A DNA stretch of 64,000 nucleotides, from assembly GCF_036488675.1 (NCBI RefSeq), contig NZ_CP133148.1, positions 2,852,001-2,916,000 of the forward strand. Direction: 5' to 3'. A program made the translations under genes and the position numbers. Below, piece after piece: positions 15,992 through 25,104 of the stretch. The DNA comes from Sinorhizobium chiapasense. GTDB lineage: Bacteria; Pseudomonadota; Alphaproteobacteria; Rhizobiales; Rhizobiaceae. Under the pieces are notes generated by a model. The model saw only the letters and a program-made list of their open reading frames with translations, did not search any database and had not been told where the DNA came from. Positions within the stretch are counted from its first letter, which is position 1. The number at the start of each line of letters is the position of its first letter.

Positions 15992-17401
15992 TTGGCATTT
16001 GACGAAATGATGAATGCGGATAGCAGTCCGCGCCAGCCATATTCGACCTACAATGAATGGTATGCCAGCCAGGACAGAAATCGCCTCATAGCGAAATCAA
16101 AGGAAGCTGAGAACATCTTCCGCAAAACAGGCATCACCTTCGCGGTCTACGGACACGCAGACTCCTCCGAAAAGCTCATCCCCTTCGACCTCATACCCCG
16201 CATCATTTCCGGCCGAGAATGGCGCAAGCTGGCGCAAGGCATCGAACAGCGGGTGATCGCGCTTAACGCCTTCCTCGACGACATCTACCATAAGCAGGAG
16301 ATCGTCCGCGCCGGCCGCATCCCGCGCGAGCTGATCGAGAAAAACGATGCCTTCCTGCCGCAGATGATCGGCTTCAGGCCACCGGGCGGCGTCTACACCC
16401 ATATCGTCGGCACCGACATCGTGCGCACCGGCGAAGACCAGTTCTACGTGCTCGAGGACAACGCCCGCACGCCGTCCGGTGTCAGCTACATGCTGGAAAA
16501 CCGGGAAACCATGATGCAGATGTTCCCGGAACTCTTTCACCAGAACCGCGTGCGGCCGGTCGAGAACTATCCCTACCTGCTTCGCCAGAGCCTCGCCTCG
16601 CTGGCGCCGCCCGGCTGCAGGGGCAGGCCGCGTGTGGCTGTGCTCACTCCCGGCATCTACAACTCCGCCTTCTACGAGCACGCCTTCCTTGCGGACATGA
16701 TGGGCGTCGAACTGGTGGAGGGCTCGGACCTGCGCGTCATCGACGGCAAGGTGAAGATGCGCACGACGCGCGGTTACGAGGCGATCGACGTGCTCTACCG
16801 CCGCGTCGACGACGACTTCCTCGATCCCCTCACTTTCCGCGCCGATTCCGCCCTCGGCATTCCCGGCATCATGGATGTTTACCGGTCCGGCAACATCACC
16901 ATCGCCAACGCGCCCGGTACCGGCATTTCCGACGACAAGGCGATCTATTCCTATATGCCGGAGATCGTCGAGTTTTATACCGGCCGCAAACCCTTGCTCG
17001 AGAACGTGCCGACCTGGCGCTGCTCGGAGCCGCAGAGCCTCAAATACGTGCTCGAACACATCGAGGAACTGGTGATCAAGGAAGTCCACGGTTCCGGCGG
17101 CTACGGCATGCTCGTCGGCCCGACGGCAACCAGGAAGGAGCGGTCCGCCTTCGCCGAGAAGCTGAAGGCGCGCCCCGGCAACTACATCGCCCAGCCGACG
17201 TTGTCGCTCTCCACCGTTCCGATCCTCGTCAACAAGGGCATCGCTCCTCGCCATGTCGACCTGCGTCCCTACGTCCTCGTCTCCGACAAGGTGCAGATCA
17301 TTCCCGGTGGCTTGACGCGCGTCGCGCTGAAGGCCGGCTCCCTGGTGGTCAATTCCAGCCAGGGCGGCGGCACCAAGGACACCTGGGTACTGGAGGACTG
17401 A
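15992..17401 (+). CDS. Circularly permuted type-2 ATP-grasp protein
   Basis: This 469-residue protein is of the CP_ATPgrasp type (DUF404/DUF407). Recognisable stretches are PYSTYNEWYASQDRNRL near the N-terminus, FYVLEDNARTPSGVSYMLEN, the Gly-rich HGSGGYGMLVG ATP loop, and VDLRPYVLVSD. ATP-grasp enzymes join a carboxylate to an amine or thiol via acyl phosphate. The start is TTG at 15992, giving MAFDEMMN, with AAGGGG 9 bases upstream; ATG at 15965 is in frame but lacks a site. It is the first of three tightly linked genes with the alpha-E and transglutaminase-like proteins, a set proposed to make or modify peptides. Its product is unknown. Confidence 0.88.
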   Translation: MAFDEMMNADSSPRQPYSTYNEWYASQDRNRLIAKSKEAENIFRKTGITFAVYGHADSSEKLIPFDLIPRIISGREWRKLAQGIEQRVIALNAFLDDIYHKQEIVRAGRIPRELIEKNDAFLPQMIGFRPPGGVYTHIVGTDIVRTGEDQFYVLEDNARTPSGVSYMLENRETMMQMFPELFHQNRVRPVENYPYLLRQSLASLAPPGCRGRPRVAVLTPGIYNSAFYEHAFLADMMGVELVEGSDLRVIDGKVKMRTTRGYEAIDVLYRRVDDDFLDPLTFRADSALGIPGIMDVYRSGNITIANAPGTGISDDKAIYSYMPEIVEFYTGRKPLLENVPTWRCSEPQSLKYVLEHIEELVIKEVHGSGGYGMLVGPTATRKERSAFAEKLKARPGNYIAQPTLSLSTVPILVNKGIAPRHVDLRPYVLVSDKVQIIPGGLTRVALKAGSLVVNSSQGGGTKDTWVLED

Positions 17402-17405
17402 CGCG

Positions 17406-18347
17406 ATGCTGGGAAGAACTGCGAACGGCCTCTACTGGATGTTCCGCTATATCGAGCGCGCGGAAAACAGCGCCCGCCTGATCGATGCGGGCCTGCGCAT
17501 GTCGCTGACCCGCAGCGAAGCGACCGAGGACGACTGGGACGGTGTGCTGCAGAGCGCCGGTGTGCGCGAGCTCTATGACGAGGTGCACGAGACGCTGACG
17601 AGCAGCGATGCCATCGACTTCCTGCTTCGCGATCGCGCCAATCCGTCGAGCGTCATGTCCTGCATCGAGGCGGGCCGCCACAATGCCCGCATGGTTCGCA
17701 CGGCCCTCACGCGCGAGACCTGGGAAGCGATCAACGAATGCTGGATCGAGATGAAGGCGATGCTGGCGAAGAAGGCGCGGCCCGCCGATCTGCCCGAGAT
17801 CATCGATACGATCAAGCGCCGCGCCGGTCTCATCCGCGGCGCCTTCCACGGCACGATGCTGAGGAACGAGATCTTCAACTTCTCGCGGATTGGAACCTTT
17901 ATCGAGCGGGCGGACAATACGGCGCGTATTCTCGACGTGAAATATTACGTTCTGTTGCCGGCCGTCGCCGCCGTTGGGTCGTCGATGGACAACGTACAGT
18001 GGGAATCGATCCTGCGCTCCGTCTCAGCCCATCGCGCCTATGGCTGGGTCTACGACGCCGAACTCAGGCCGGCGAACATCGCCGACTTCCTGATCTCCAA
18101 CGGACGCATGCCACGGTCGCTCGCCTATTGCTACGAAAAGATCGTCAGCAATCTCGGCTACCTCGCGCGTGAATACGGCGAGACACATGCGGCACATCAG
18201 ACTGCCGAGCAGACACTTACGGCGCTCCGCAGCCGATCGATGAACGACATCATGGATCAGGGGCTGCACGAATATCTCGAGGAGTTCATCAGCGACAACA
18301 ACCGTCTGGGCCAGGAAATCTCCGACGGCTATCGGTTCTATCACTGA
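17406..18347 (+). CDS. Alpha-E domain protein (DUF403)
   Basis: This 313-residue, almost entirely helical protein belongs to the alpha-E family. It begins MLGRTANGLYWMFRYIERAE, the family hallmark, and repeats the pattern in FSRIGTFIERADNTARILD. It has no known catalytic motif. It lies 4 bases after the ATP-grasp gene and 16 before the transglutaminase-like gene, so the three form one operon. In other proteobacteria this protein is nearly always next to, or fused with, the ATP-grasp partner, suggesting a shared complex. Confidence 0.88.
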   Translation: MLGRTANGLYWMFRYIERAENSARLIDAGLRMSLTRSEATEDDWDGVLQSAGVRELYDEVHETLTSSDAIDFLLRDRANPSSVMSCIEAGRHNARMVRTALTRETWEAINECWIEMKAMLAKKARPADLPEIIDTIKRRAGLIRGAFHGTMLRNEIFNFSRIGTFIERADNTARILDVKYYVLLPAVAAVGSSMDNVQWESILRSVSAHRAYGWVYDAELRPANIADFLISNGRMPRSLAYCYEKIVSNLGYLAREYGETHAAHQTAEQTLTALRSRSMNDIMDQGLHEYLEEFISDNNRLGQEISDGYRFYH

Positions 18348-18363
18348 GCTTCAGGAGAAGAAC

Positions 18364-19212
18364 ATGCACCTGAAAATCAGCCACACGACCGAATATCATT
18401 ACGATGAACCAGTACCGTATGCCCTGCAGCGGTTGCGGCTGACGCCGACGACACAGGTGGGCCAAACCGTCCTGAACTGGGAGACCCGCGTCGAGGGAGC
18501 GGCCGTCGAAGTGTCCTACGACGACCACTTCGGCAATCGCACACACCTCGTCAGTGTCGAGGGAGACCGCAAGGCCATTCGGATCGTCGCGAGCGGTGAA
18601 GTGGAGACGGACGATCGCGCCGGCGTTTTCGGCCCGCATCACTCCTTCGTGCCGCTATGGCTCTATGCGCGCGAAACTCCGCTCAGCAAGCCGGGCAAGC
18701 TGATCCGCGATCTCGCGAAATCTGCCGAAGGCGATACCGACCTCGAGCGGGTGCATTCGCTGATGACGCTGATCCACGAAACGGTCGAATACAGGCCCGG
18801 CGACACGCAGACCGGGACGACCGCCGAAGAAGCGTTGGAGCGCGGCAAGGGCGTCTGCCAGGATCACGCTCATATCCTGATTTCCGCCGCCCGCACGCTC
18901 GGCCTTCCCGCCCGCTATCTTTCCGGCTACCTGATGATGGAAGGCCATCCGGAACAGACGGCGAGCCACGCCTGGGCGGAGGTCCATCTCGCTGGCCTCG
19001 GCTGGGTCGGCTTCGACGCCGCCAACAAGATCTGCCCGAACGACCGTTATGTGCGCGTCGCTTCGGGCCTTTGCTACCGCGATGCCGCGCCGATTTCCGG
19101 GCTGGTGCATGGCGCCGCCAGCGAGACGCTTAAAGTGGCCGTGACGGTAGAACGGCAAGGGCAGACGCAAAGCCAGAGTCAGGGGGAGCAGAGCCAGACG
19201 CAGAGTCAGTAG
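18364..19212 (+). CDS. Transglutaminase-like cysteine protease/amidase family protein
   Basis: This 282-residue protein has an N-terminal bacterial transglutaminase beta domain (residues 1-80, with TTEYHYDEPVPYALQRLRL) followed by the papain-like core. The catalytic triad is visible as Cys165 in GKGVCQDHAH, His202 in ASHAWAEVHL and Asp218 in FDAANK. The last 20 residues are a Gln/Ser repeat (QTQSQSQGEQSQTQSQ), unusual and perhaps variable in length. There is a good AGGAG upstream. No signal peptide is seen. In the operon it may cleave or transfer the amide linkage made by the ATP-grasp enzyme; this is inference. Confidence 0.88.
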   Translation: MHLKISHTTEYHYDEPVPYALQRLRLTPTTQVGQTVLNWETRVEGAAVEVSYDDHFGNRTHLVSVEGDRKAIRIVASGEVETDDRAGVFGPHHSFVPLWLYARETPLSKPGKLIRDLAKSAEGDTDLERVHSLMTLIHETVEYRPGDTQTGTTAEEALERGKGVCQDHAHILISAARTLGLPARYLSGYLMMEGHPEQTASHAWAEVHLAGLGWVGFDAANKICPNDRYVRVASGLCYRDAAPISGLVHGAASETLKVAVTVERQGQTQSQSQGEQSQTQSQ

Positions 19213-19232
19213 ACGTTTTTCGCCGTCGGGGG

Positions 19233-19348
19233 CTGCCCCTCATTCGGCCTGCCGGCCACCTTCTCCCCGCAAGCGGGGCGAAGGAGACTCCTGGCGCCGC
19301 CTCAGTCCCCTCTCCCCGCCCGCGGGGAGAGGGTTAGGGTGAGGGGTA
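19233..19348. repeat. Type-C intergenic palindromic repeat
   Basis: Two GC-rich hairpins follow each other: CCCCGCAAGCGGGG near 19266-19279, and CCTCTCCCCGCCCGCGGGGAG, read in two arms, near 19310-19332, then GGTTAGGGTGAGGGG. This arrangement is widespread in rhizobial intergenic DNA. It lies between the convergent transglutaminase-like and arabonate dehydratase genes and could terminate both. Confidence 0.7.
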
Positions 19349-19380
19349 AATGCGGGGCAACCGCCCTCCGCCAACCCCAA

Positions 19381-21126
19381 TCAATGGCTGTCGCGGTCCA
19401 TCGGGATGCGGTCGCCGCGTGCCCCTACGAGGAAGTCGAGGTCGGCGCCGGTGTCGGCCTGCATCACCGTCTTGATGTAAAGCCCGCCATATCCGCCCGT
19501 AAGCGGCTTGACCGGCGACACCCAAGCCATTCTGCGGCGGGCAAGCTCCTCATCCGACACGTCGAGGTGCAGTGTGCGGTTCGGGATATCGACTTCGATC
19601 AGGTCGCCGTTTTGGACCAGCGCCAAAGGTCCTCCTTCGGCCGCCTCCGGAGCGGTATGGAGAATGACGGTGCCGTAAGCCGTGCCCGACATGCGCGCAT
19701 CGGAAATGCGGATCATGTCGGTGATGCCCTTCTTCAGAACTTTGGGCGGTAGGCCCATATTACCGACCTCGGCCATGCCCGGATAACCCTTGGGGCCGCA
19801 ATATTTCAGCACCATGATGCAGTTCTCGTCGATGTCGAGATCTTCGCGGTTGATACGCGCGTGATAGTCCTCGATGCTTTCGAAGACGACGGCGCGGCCC
19901 TTGTGCTGCATCAGGTGTGGCGATGCGGCCGAAGGCTTCAGCACGGCGCCTCTTGGGGCGAGATTGCCGCGCAACACGGCGATGCCGCCCGACTTCGTCA
20001 GCGCCTGTTCGCGCGGCAGGATCACGTCCTCGTTGTAGTTCACGACGCCCTTCACGTCGTTCCAGATCGTGTCGCCGCTCACCGTAATGGCGTCGTTGTG
20101 CAGAAGCCCCATCTCGGCCACGGCCTTGATCACGACCGGCAGGCCGCCGGCGTAGTAGAACTCTTCCATCAGGTACTTGCCCGACGGCTGCAGGTTGACG
20201 ATCGTCGGCACGTCGCGACCGAGCCGATCCCAGTCGTCGAGCGAAAGGTCGACGCCGATGCGGCCGGCAAGCGCGAGCAGATGCAGGACCGCGTTGGTAG
20301 AGCCACCGACCGCGCCGTTGACGCGGATGGCGTTTTCGAAGGCCTGCTTGGTGAGGATATCGGAAGGCTTCAAATCCTCCTTGACCATCTCGACGATGCG
20401 GCGACCGGTGAGCTGAGAAATTACCCGGCGGCGCGCATCGACGGCGGGGATGGCGGCGTTGCCGGAGAGCGTCATGCCGAGCGCCTCGGCCATCGACGCC
20501 ATGGTCGAGGCCGTGCCCATGGTCATACAGCTTCCGGCCGAACGGGCCATGCCCTGCTCGGCGTCCATGAACTCTTCCAGCGTCATCTCGCCGGACTTGA
20601 CCATCTCGGAGAACTGCCAGACGGCGGTACCGGAACCGACGTCCTTGCCGCGCCATTTGCCGTTGAGCATCGGTCCGCCGGAGACGACGATCGCCGGAAT
20701 ATCGACGCTCGCCGCCCCCATCAGAAGACTGGGCGTGGTCTTGTCACAGCCGCCGAGCAGCACGACGCCATCGACCGGATTGCCCCGGATCGATTCCTCG
20801 ACGTCCATGGCCGCGAGGTTGCGGAACATCATGGCCGTCGGCCTGAGCGTGCTTTCGCCCGTCGAGAAGACCGGGAATTCCACTGGGAAGCCGCCCGCCT
20901 CGTACACGCCGCGCTTTACGCGCTCCGCAAGGTCACGCAGATGCGCATTGCAGGGAGTGAGCTCGGACCAGGTGTTGCAGATGCCGATGATCGGCCGACC
21001 GTCGAAGGTATCGGCGGGTAGCCCCTGGTTCTTCATCCAGGAGCGATGCATGATGGCATTCTTGCCCGTACCGCCGAACCATTCCTGTGAACGGAGTTTG
21101 CGCGGCCACTCAGCTTTCTTCTTCAT
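19381..21126 (-). CDS. L-arabonate dehydratase (IlvD/Edd family)
   Basis: This 581-residue IlvD/Edd enzyme carries the three iron-sulfur Cys at 59 (ELTPCN), 127 (GGCDKTTPSL) and 200 (AGSCMTMG), the positions reported for the Rhizobium L-arabonate dehydratase with a 2Fe-2S cluster. It dehydrates L-arabonate to 2-keto-3-deoxy-L-arabonate; related sugar acids may also serve. It is the last gene of the chvE-led minus-strand operon, 103 bases after the KGSA dehydrogenase, with a RIME-like repeat in the gap. Dihydroxy-acid dehydratase (IlvD) is unlikely given this context and the closer match to the pentonate branch. Confidence 0.88.
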   Translation of the reverse strand: MKKKAEWPRKLRSQEWFGGTGKNAIMHRSWMKNQGLPADTFDGRPIIGICNTWSELTPCNAHLRDLAERVKRGVYEAGGFPVEFPVFSTGESTLRPTAMMFRNLAAMDVEESIRGNPVDGVVLLGGCDKTTPSLLMGAASVDIPAIVVSGGPMLNGKWRGKDVGSGTAVWQFSEMVKSGEMTLEEFMDAEQGMARSAGSCMTMGTASTMASMAEALGMTLSGNAAIPAVDARRRVISQLTGRRIVEMVKEDLKPSDILTKQAFENAIRVNGAVGGSTNAVLHLLALAGRIGVDLSLDDWDRLGRDVPTIVNLQPSGKYLMEEFYYAGGLPVVIKAVAEMGLLHNDAITVSGDTIWNDVKGVVNYNEDVILPREQALTKSGGIAVLRGNLAPRGAVLKPSAASPHLMQHKGRAVVFESIEDYHARINREDLDIDENCIMVLKYCGPKGYPGMAEVGNMGLPPKVLKKGITDMIRISDARMSGTAYGTVILHTAPEAAEGGPLALVQNGDLIEVDIPNRTLHLDVSDEELARRRMAWVSPVKPLTGGYGGLYIKTVMQADTGADLDFLVGARGDRIPMDRDSH

Positions 21127-21175
21127 CGTTTCCTCTTTAACCCCGCATGTCAGCGGGCGAAATCACGTGGGCTTG

Positions 21176-21223
21176 AGAGCGGGATGAGGAAAGTGTGCGC
21201 GGTTTGCGCCCGCATCCCGCTCT
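21176..21223. repeat. RIME-like palindromic element
   Basis: Arms AGAGCGGGATG (21176-21186) and CATCCCGCTCT (21213-21223) flank AGGAAAGTGTGCGCGG. It is nearly identical to 732-779. It lies between the two catabolic genes of the arabinose operon and could set mRNA stability there. Confidence 0.8.
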
Positions 21224-21229
21224 AACTCT

Positions 21230-22663
21230 TCAAGCCAGCGTGTAGGCTGTCTTGACGGTTGTGTAGAATTCGGCGGCGTATTTGCCCTGTTCGCGCGAAC
21301 CGTAGGACGAGCCCTTGCGGCCGCCGAACGGCACGTGGAAATCGACGCCGGCGGTCGGCAGGTTGACCATCACCATGCCGGCCTCGGCATTGCGCTTGAA
21401 ATGCGTCGCGTGCTTGAGGCTGGTGGTGGCGATGCCGGAGGAAAGCCCGAACGGGGTGTCGTTGGCAACGGCCAGCGCCTCGTCGTAATCCTTCACCCGG
21501 ATCACCGCCGCGACCGGACCGAAGATCTCCTCGCGGGAAATCCGCATCTGATTGGTCGCCTCGGTGAACAGCGCCGGCTCAAGGTAGAAGCCGGGCGTGT
21601 CGCGCGAGATCAGCGCGCCGCCGAAGGCGAGCCTGGCGCCCTCGTTTTTGCCGATGGCGATATAGTCGGTGTCCTGGTTCAACTGACCCTGATCGACGAC
21701 CGGGCCGATATGGGTGCCGGCCTTCAAGGCGTCGTCGATGACAAGGCCTTTCATCCGCTCGCCCATCGCCGCGACGAACTTGTCGTGGATGCCTTCGGTG
21801 ACGATCAGGCGCGACGAGGCGGTGCAGCGCTGGCCGGTCGAGAAGAAGGCGGAATTGACCGCCGCCTCGACGGCAACCGAAAGATCGGCATCGTCAAGCA
21901 CGACGAACGGGTTCTTGCCGCCCATTTCCAGCTGGAATTTGCGATTGTGCTCGACGGAGGCGGCGGCCACGCGCTTGCCGGTGCCGACGGAACCGGTAAA
22001 GGTGATCGCCTGAATATCGGGGCTGTCGAGCATCGCCTGACCGACGACCGAGCCCTTGCCCATGACGAGGTTCAACACACCCTTCGGCAGGCCGGCACGG
22101 TGAAGAATGTCGACGATCGCCCAGGAGCAACCCGGCACCAGTTCGGCCGGCTTGAAGACGACGGTGTTGCCATAACAAAGCGCCGGCGCGATCTTCCAGG
22201 CGGGAATGGCGATCGGGAAATTCCACGGCGTGATGATGCCGACGACGCCGACCGGCTCGCGGGTGATCTCGACGCCGATATTCGGCCGGACCGACGGGAT
22301 GACCTCGCCCGCCAGCCGCAAGGCTTCGCCGGCGAAGAACTCGAAGATCTGGCCGGCCCGCACGGTCTCGCCGATGCCTTCGGCGAGCGTCTTGCCCTCC
22401 TCGCGCGACAGGAGCCGCCCGAGTTCGTCCTTGCGCGCGATAATCTCGTCGGCGGTCTTCTTCAGGATCGCGTGGCGCTCGAGGATGCCGGAGCGCGACC
22501 AGGCCGGAAAGGCCGCCTTTGCAGCCGCGATCGCCGCCTTCGCATCATCGGCGCTGGCGCGGGCATAGTCGCCGATGACATCGTTGGTGTTCGACGGATT
22601 GATGTTGGCAACACCGTCGGTACCGACCCATTCGCCGGCAATCAGGTTCTGGTGAAGTGTCAT
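21230..22663 (-). CDS. 2,5-dioxovalerate (alpha-ketoglutarate semialdehyde) dehydrogenase
   Basis: This 477-residue aldehyde dehydrogenase has TPWNFPIAIPAWKIAPAL for NAD(P) binding, FTGSVGTGK, the general base Glu246 in LEMGGKNPF and the catalytic nucleophile Cys280 in STGQRCTAS. It oxidises alpha-ketoglutarate semialdehyde to 2-oxoglutarate, the last step of the non-phosphorylating L-arabinose route. The assignment rests on position between gguC and the L-arabonate dehydratase gene and on overall likeness to the KGSADH group. A general aldehyde dehydrogenase is the alternative. The frame is complete and the ATG is preceded by a purine-rich AGGAGG-like stretch. Confidence 0.87.
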   Translation of the reverse strand: MTLHQNLIAGEWVGTDGVANINPSNTNDVIGDYARASADDAKAAIAAAKAAFPAWSRSGILERHAILKKTADEIIARKDELGRLLSREEGKTLAEGIGETVRAGQIFEFFAGEALRLAGEVIPSVRPNIGVEITREPVGVVGIITPWNFPIAIPAWKIAPALCYGNTVVFKPAELVPGCSWAIVDILHRAGLPKGVLNLVMGKGSVVGQAMLDSPDIQAITFTGSVGTGKRVAAASVEHNRKFQLEMGGKNPFVVLDDADLSVAVEAAVNSAFFSTGQRCTASSRLIVTEGIHDKFVAAMGERMKGLVIDDALKAGTHIGPVVDQGQLNQDTDYIAIGKNEGARLAFGGALISRDTPGFYLEPALFTEATNQMRISREEIFGPVAAVIRVKDYDEALAVANDTPFGLSSGIATTSLKHATHFKRNAEAGMVMVNLPTAGVDFHVPFGGRKGSSYGSREQGKYAAEFYTTVKTAYTLA

Positions 22664-22739
22664 GGGCCTTTAAGCCTCCTTGTCTTCTTGACGCAACAAC
22701 CGGCCGCCCGTCGCGGCCTCCGGCTGCCGTAGAGATATA

Positions 22740-23735
22740 TCAGAGTTGGCGTATGACGATCTCTTCCTCTGCGGCAATCGTCAGCGGATTGCGCAGCGGC
22801 AGGCCGAATTCCCCGGCCTCGATCTCGAATACGTCGCCCTCCTCCGTGCGGATGCCGTCACCGAAGGAAAGCGTCGCCGTGCCGAACATGTGCACATGCA
22901 CGTCACCCGGCACACGGAAAAGACCATACTTGAAATGGTGATATTCGAGGTTGGCGAAGCTGTGGGACATGTTGGCCTCGCCGGAGAGAAACGGCTTTTC
23001 CCACAGCACTTCGCCACTCCGCAGGATGCGCGACGTCCCACGGATATCTTCCGGCGCCGCGCCGATGCGAATTTCCGGCCCGAAGCTCGCCTGGCGCAGC
23101 TTCGAATGGGCGAGCCAGAGATAGTTGACCCGCTCGGTCTTGTGATCGGAAAACTCGTTGGCGACGGCAAAGCCGAGGCGATAGGGCACACCCCTGTCGG
23201 AGATGACATAGATGCCGGCCATTTCCGGCTCCTCGCCGCCATCTTCGGCAAAGGCGGGCGACGTCAGCGGCTGACCCGGGGCGACCGCAGCGACACCGTT
23301 GCCCTTGTAGAACCATTCCGGCTGAACACCCTTTTCACCCGGCTTCGGCTTGCCGCCCTCAAGTCCCATGCGGAACATCTTCATCGAATCGGTCAGCGTC
23401 TCTTCTGCTGCCTCGGTGGTCTTTTTGTGCATGGCGTCGCGGGTCGCTGCCGATCCGAGATGGGTCAAGCCGGTGCCGGTCAGATGAAGGTGCGCCGGAT
23501 CCGGATGAGTGATCGGCGCCAGCATCCGCCCTTCGGCATAGGCCTCTTCGAGATCAATCGTTTCGCCGAGACCCTTGGCGTCGATCACCGCCTTGAGGCT
23601 CTTGCCGTCGTTGGCCGCTTCCATCGCCAGCGCGTAGACGCTTTCCGCTCCCTTGACGACGCGCGCCACTTCGCCCGGCGCCCGTACCGCGACTGCAACC
23701 GATCCGTCTTGCTTCCTGACCTGAGAAATCAGCAC
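22740..23735 (-). CDS. gguC: GguC / AraD1 family protein (fumarylacetoacetase fold)
   Basis: This 331-residue protein is of the GguC/AraD1 type, with a fumarylacetoacetate-hydrolase-like C-terminal half. The metal-site segments HLHLTGTGLTHLGSA, the WFYKGNG loop and HVHMFGTATLSFGDG are visible. In Agrobacterium, gguC follows gguA and gguB. The AraD1 group is proposed to be a 2-keto-3-deoxy-L-arabonate dehydratase, which would fit between the arabonate dehydratase and KGSA dehydrogenase encoded downstream. The GTG at 23735 (MLISQVRKQ) is chosen, with AGGA in a purine-rich stretch upstream; the frame reaches further but without family similarity. Confidence 0.87.
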   Translation of the reverse strand: MLISQVRKQDGSVAVAVRAPGEVARVVKGAESVYALAMEAANDGKSLKAVIDAKGLGETIDLEEAYAEGRMLAPITHPDPAHLHLTGTGLTHLGSAATRDAMHKKTTEAAEETLTDSMKMFRMGLEGGKPKPGEKGVQPEWFYKGNGVAAVAPGQPLTSPAFAEDGGEEPEMAGIYVISDRGVPYRLGFAVANEFSDHKTERVNYLWLAHSKLRQASFGPEIRIGAAPEDIRGTSRILRSGEVLWEKPFLSGEANMSHSFANLEYHHFKYGLFRVPGDVHVHMFGTATLSFGDGIRTEEGDVFEIEAGEFGLPLRNPLTIAAEEEIVIRQL

Positions 23736-23889
23736 GTTCCTGTCCTTCCTAGTCGAGTTGGCTTTAGCGAGCCCCTCCTCGAGGAAAGGCAATGCGTCGC
23801 CCTGAGGGTGGCTCGCACCACCCACCTACGGCAGCCCAGAAGGGCCGCCCGTTCATAGTGTTGACCTTGGGAGCAGACCGGAAAACCGA

Positions 23890-25104
23890 TCAGCCCTTGC
23901 CCTTGTTCTTGTTGTAGACGTCGAAGAACACGGCTGCGAGCAGCACGAGGCCCTTGATAAGCTGCTGGTAGTCGATGCCGATGCCCATGATCGACATGCC
24001 GTTGTTCATCACGCCCATGATGAAGGCGCCGATCACTGCGCCGGTGATTTTGCCGACGCCGCCCGATGCCGAGGCTCCGCCGATGAAGCACGCCGCGATC
24101 ACGTCGAGCTCGAAACCGACGCCTGCCTTCGGGGTGGCCGAGTTCAGACGCGCCGTGATGATCATGCCGGCGAGTGCGGCGAGCACGCCCATGTTCACGA
24201 AAGCGTAGAACGTCAACCGCTCGGTGTTGATGCCGGAGAGCTTGGCAGCCTTTTCGTTGCCGCCCATCGCATAGATCCGCCGGCCGATCGTCGACCGCGC
24301 CGTGATGAACGTATAGGCGGCGATCAACACACCCATGATGATGAGCACGTTCGGCAGGCCGCGATAGGTCGAAAGCTGGAAGCCGATGAACAGGGCGACA
24401 ACGCCGATAACCGCCATCTGCACCGCAAAGAAGACGAAAGGCTCGTTCTCCGTGCCATGCTGCTCGTTGATGCGGCGATTGCGCAGGCCGGCAAAGATCG
24501 CGTAGCCGACAAGCGCCAGCACCGCCACCAGCGCCACCATGTTCTTGATGATCTCGGGGCTCGGGTTGATGAAGTAAAGAAAATCAGGAACGAAGCCAGT
24601 CGAAAGAATCTGGAAATCCTTTGGGAACGGCCCGATCGGGCGTCCACCGAGGACCACGTAGGTCATCCCGCGGAACACCAGCATGCCGGCAAGCGTGACG
24701 ATGAAGGACGGGATTTTCTGGTAGGCCACCCAATAGCCCTGCGCCGCCCCCATGATGCCACCGACGACAAGACAGGCGGGAACAACGACAAAGGCCGGCA
24801 GACCCCATTTGACCAGCATGATCGCCGAGATCGCGCCGATGAAGGCGACGATCGAGCCGACGGAAAGGTCGATGTGCCCGGCGACGATAATCAACAACAT
24901 GCCCAGCGCCATGATGACGATGAACGAGTTCTGCAGCACCAGATTCGTGATGTTGACGGGCCTGAAGAGAACGCCGTCGGTCACGAACTGGAAGAACAGC
25001 ATGATGATCACGAGCGCGACCAGGAGGCCGTATTCGCGGATGTTATTCCTGAGATAGTCACCGATCGACGGTTTGGTGGTGTGGGTGCTCGTATCGGCGA
25101 CCAT
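23890..25104 (-). CDS. gguB: CUT2 sugar ABC transporter permease GguB
   Basis: This 404-residue inner-membrane permease has about ten helices and the conserved [20 protein letters not shown] loop and IPSFIVTLAGMLVFRG of the ribose/xylose (CUT2) family, ending with VFFDVYNKNKGKG. It pairs with ChvE and GguA to import galactose, arabinose and other aldoses in Agrobacterium relatives. Its ATG overlaps the gguA stop by one base (TAATG), showing translational coupling. A long periplasmic or cytoplasmic insert (about residues 165-240) is typical of this subgroup. Confidence 0.92.
   Translation of the reverse strand: MVADTSTHTTKPSIGDYLRNNIREYGLLVALVIIMLFFQFVTDGVLFRPVNITNLVLQNSFIVIMALGMLLIIVAGHIDLSVGSIVAFIGAISAIMLVKWGLPAFVVVPACLVVGGIMGAAQGYWVAYQKIPSFIVTLAGMLVFRGMTYVVLGGRPIGPFPKDFQILSTGFVPDFLYFINPSPEIIKNMVALVAVLALVGYAIFAGLRNRRINEQHGTENEPFVFFAVQMAVIGVVALFIGFQLSTYRGLPNVLIIMGVLIAAYTFITARSTIGRRIYAMGGNEKAAKLSGINTERLTFYAFVNMGVLAALAGMIITARLNSATPKAGVGFELDVIAACFIGGASASGGVGKITGAVIGAFIMGVMNNGMSIMGIGIDYQQLIKGLVLLAAVFFDVYNKNKGKG

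Noticed and set aside
16097..17254. 385-residue minus-strand frame within the ATP-grasp gene
   Set aside because: It is a shadow of the conserved ATP-grasp frame, with no family pattern of its own.
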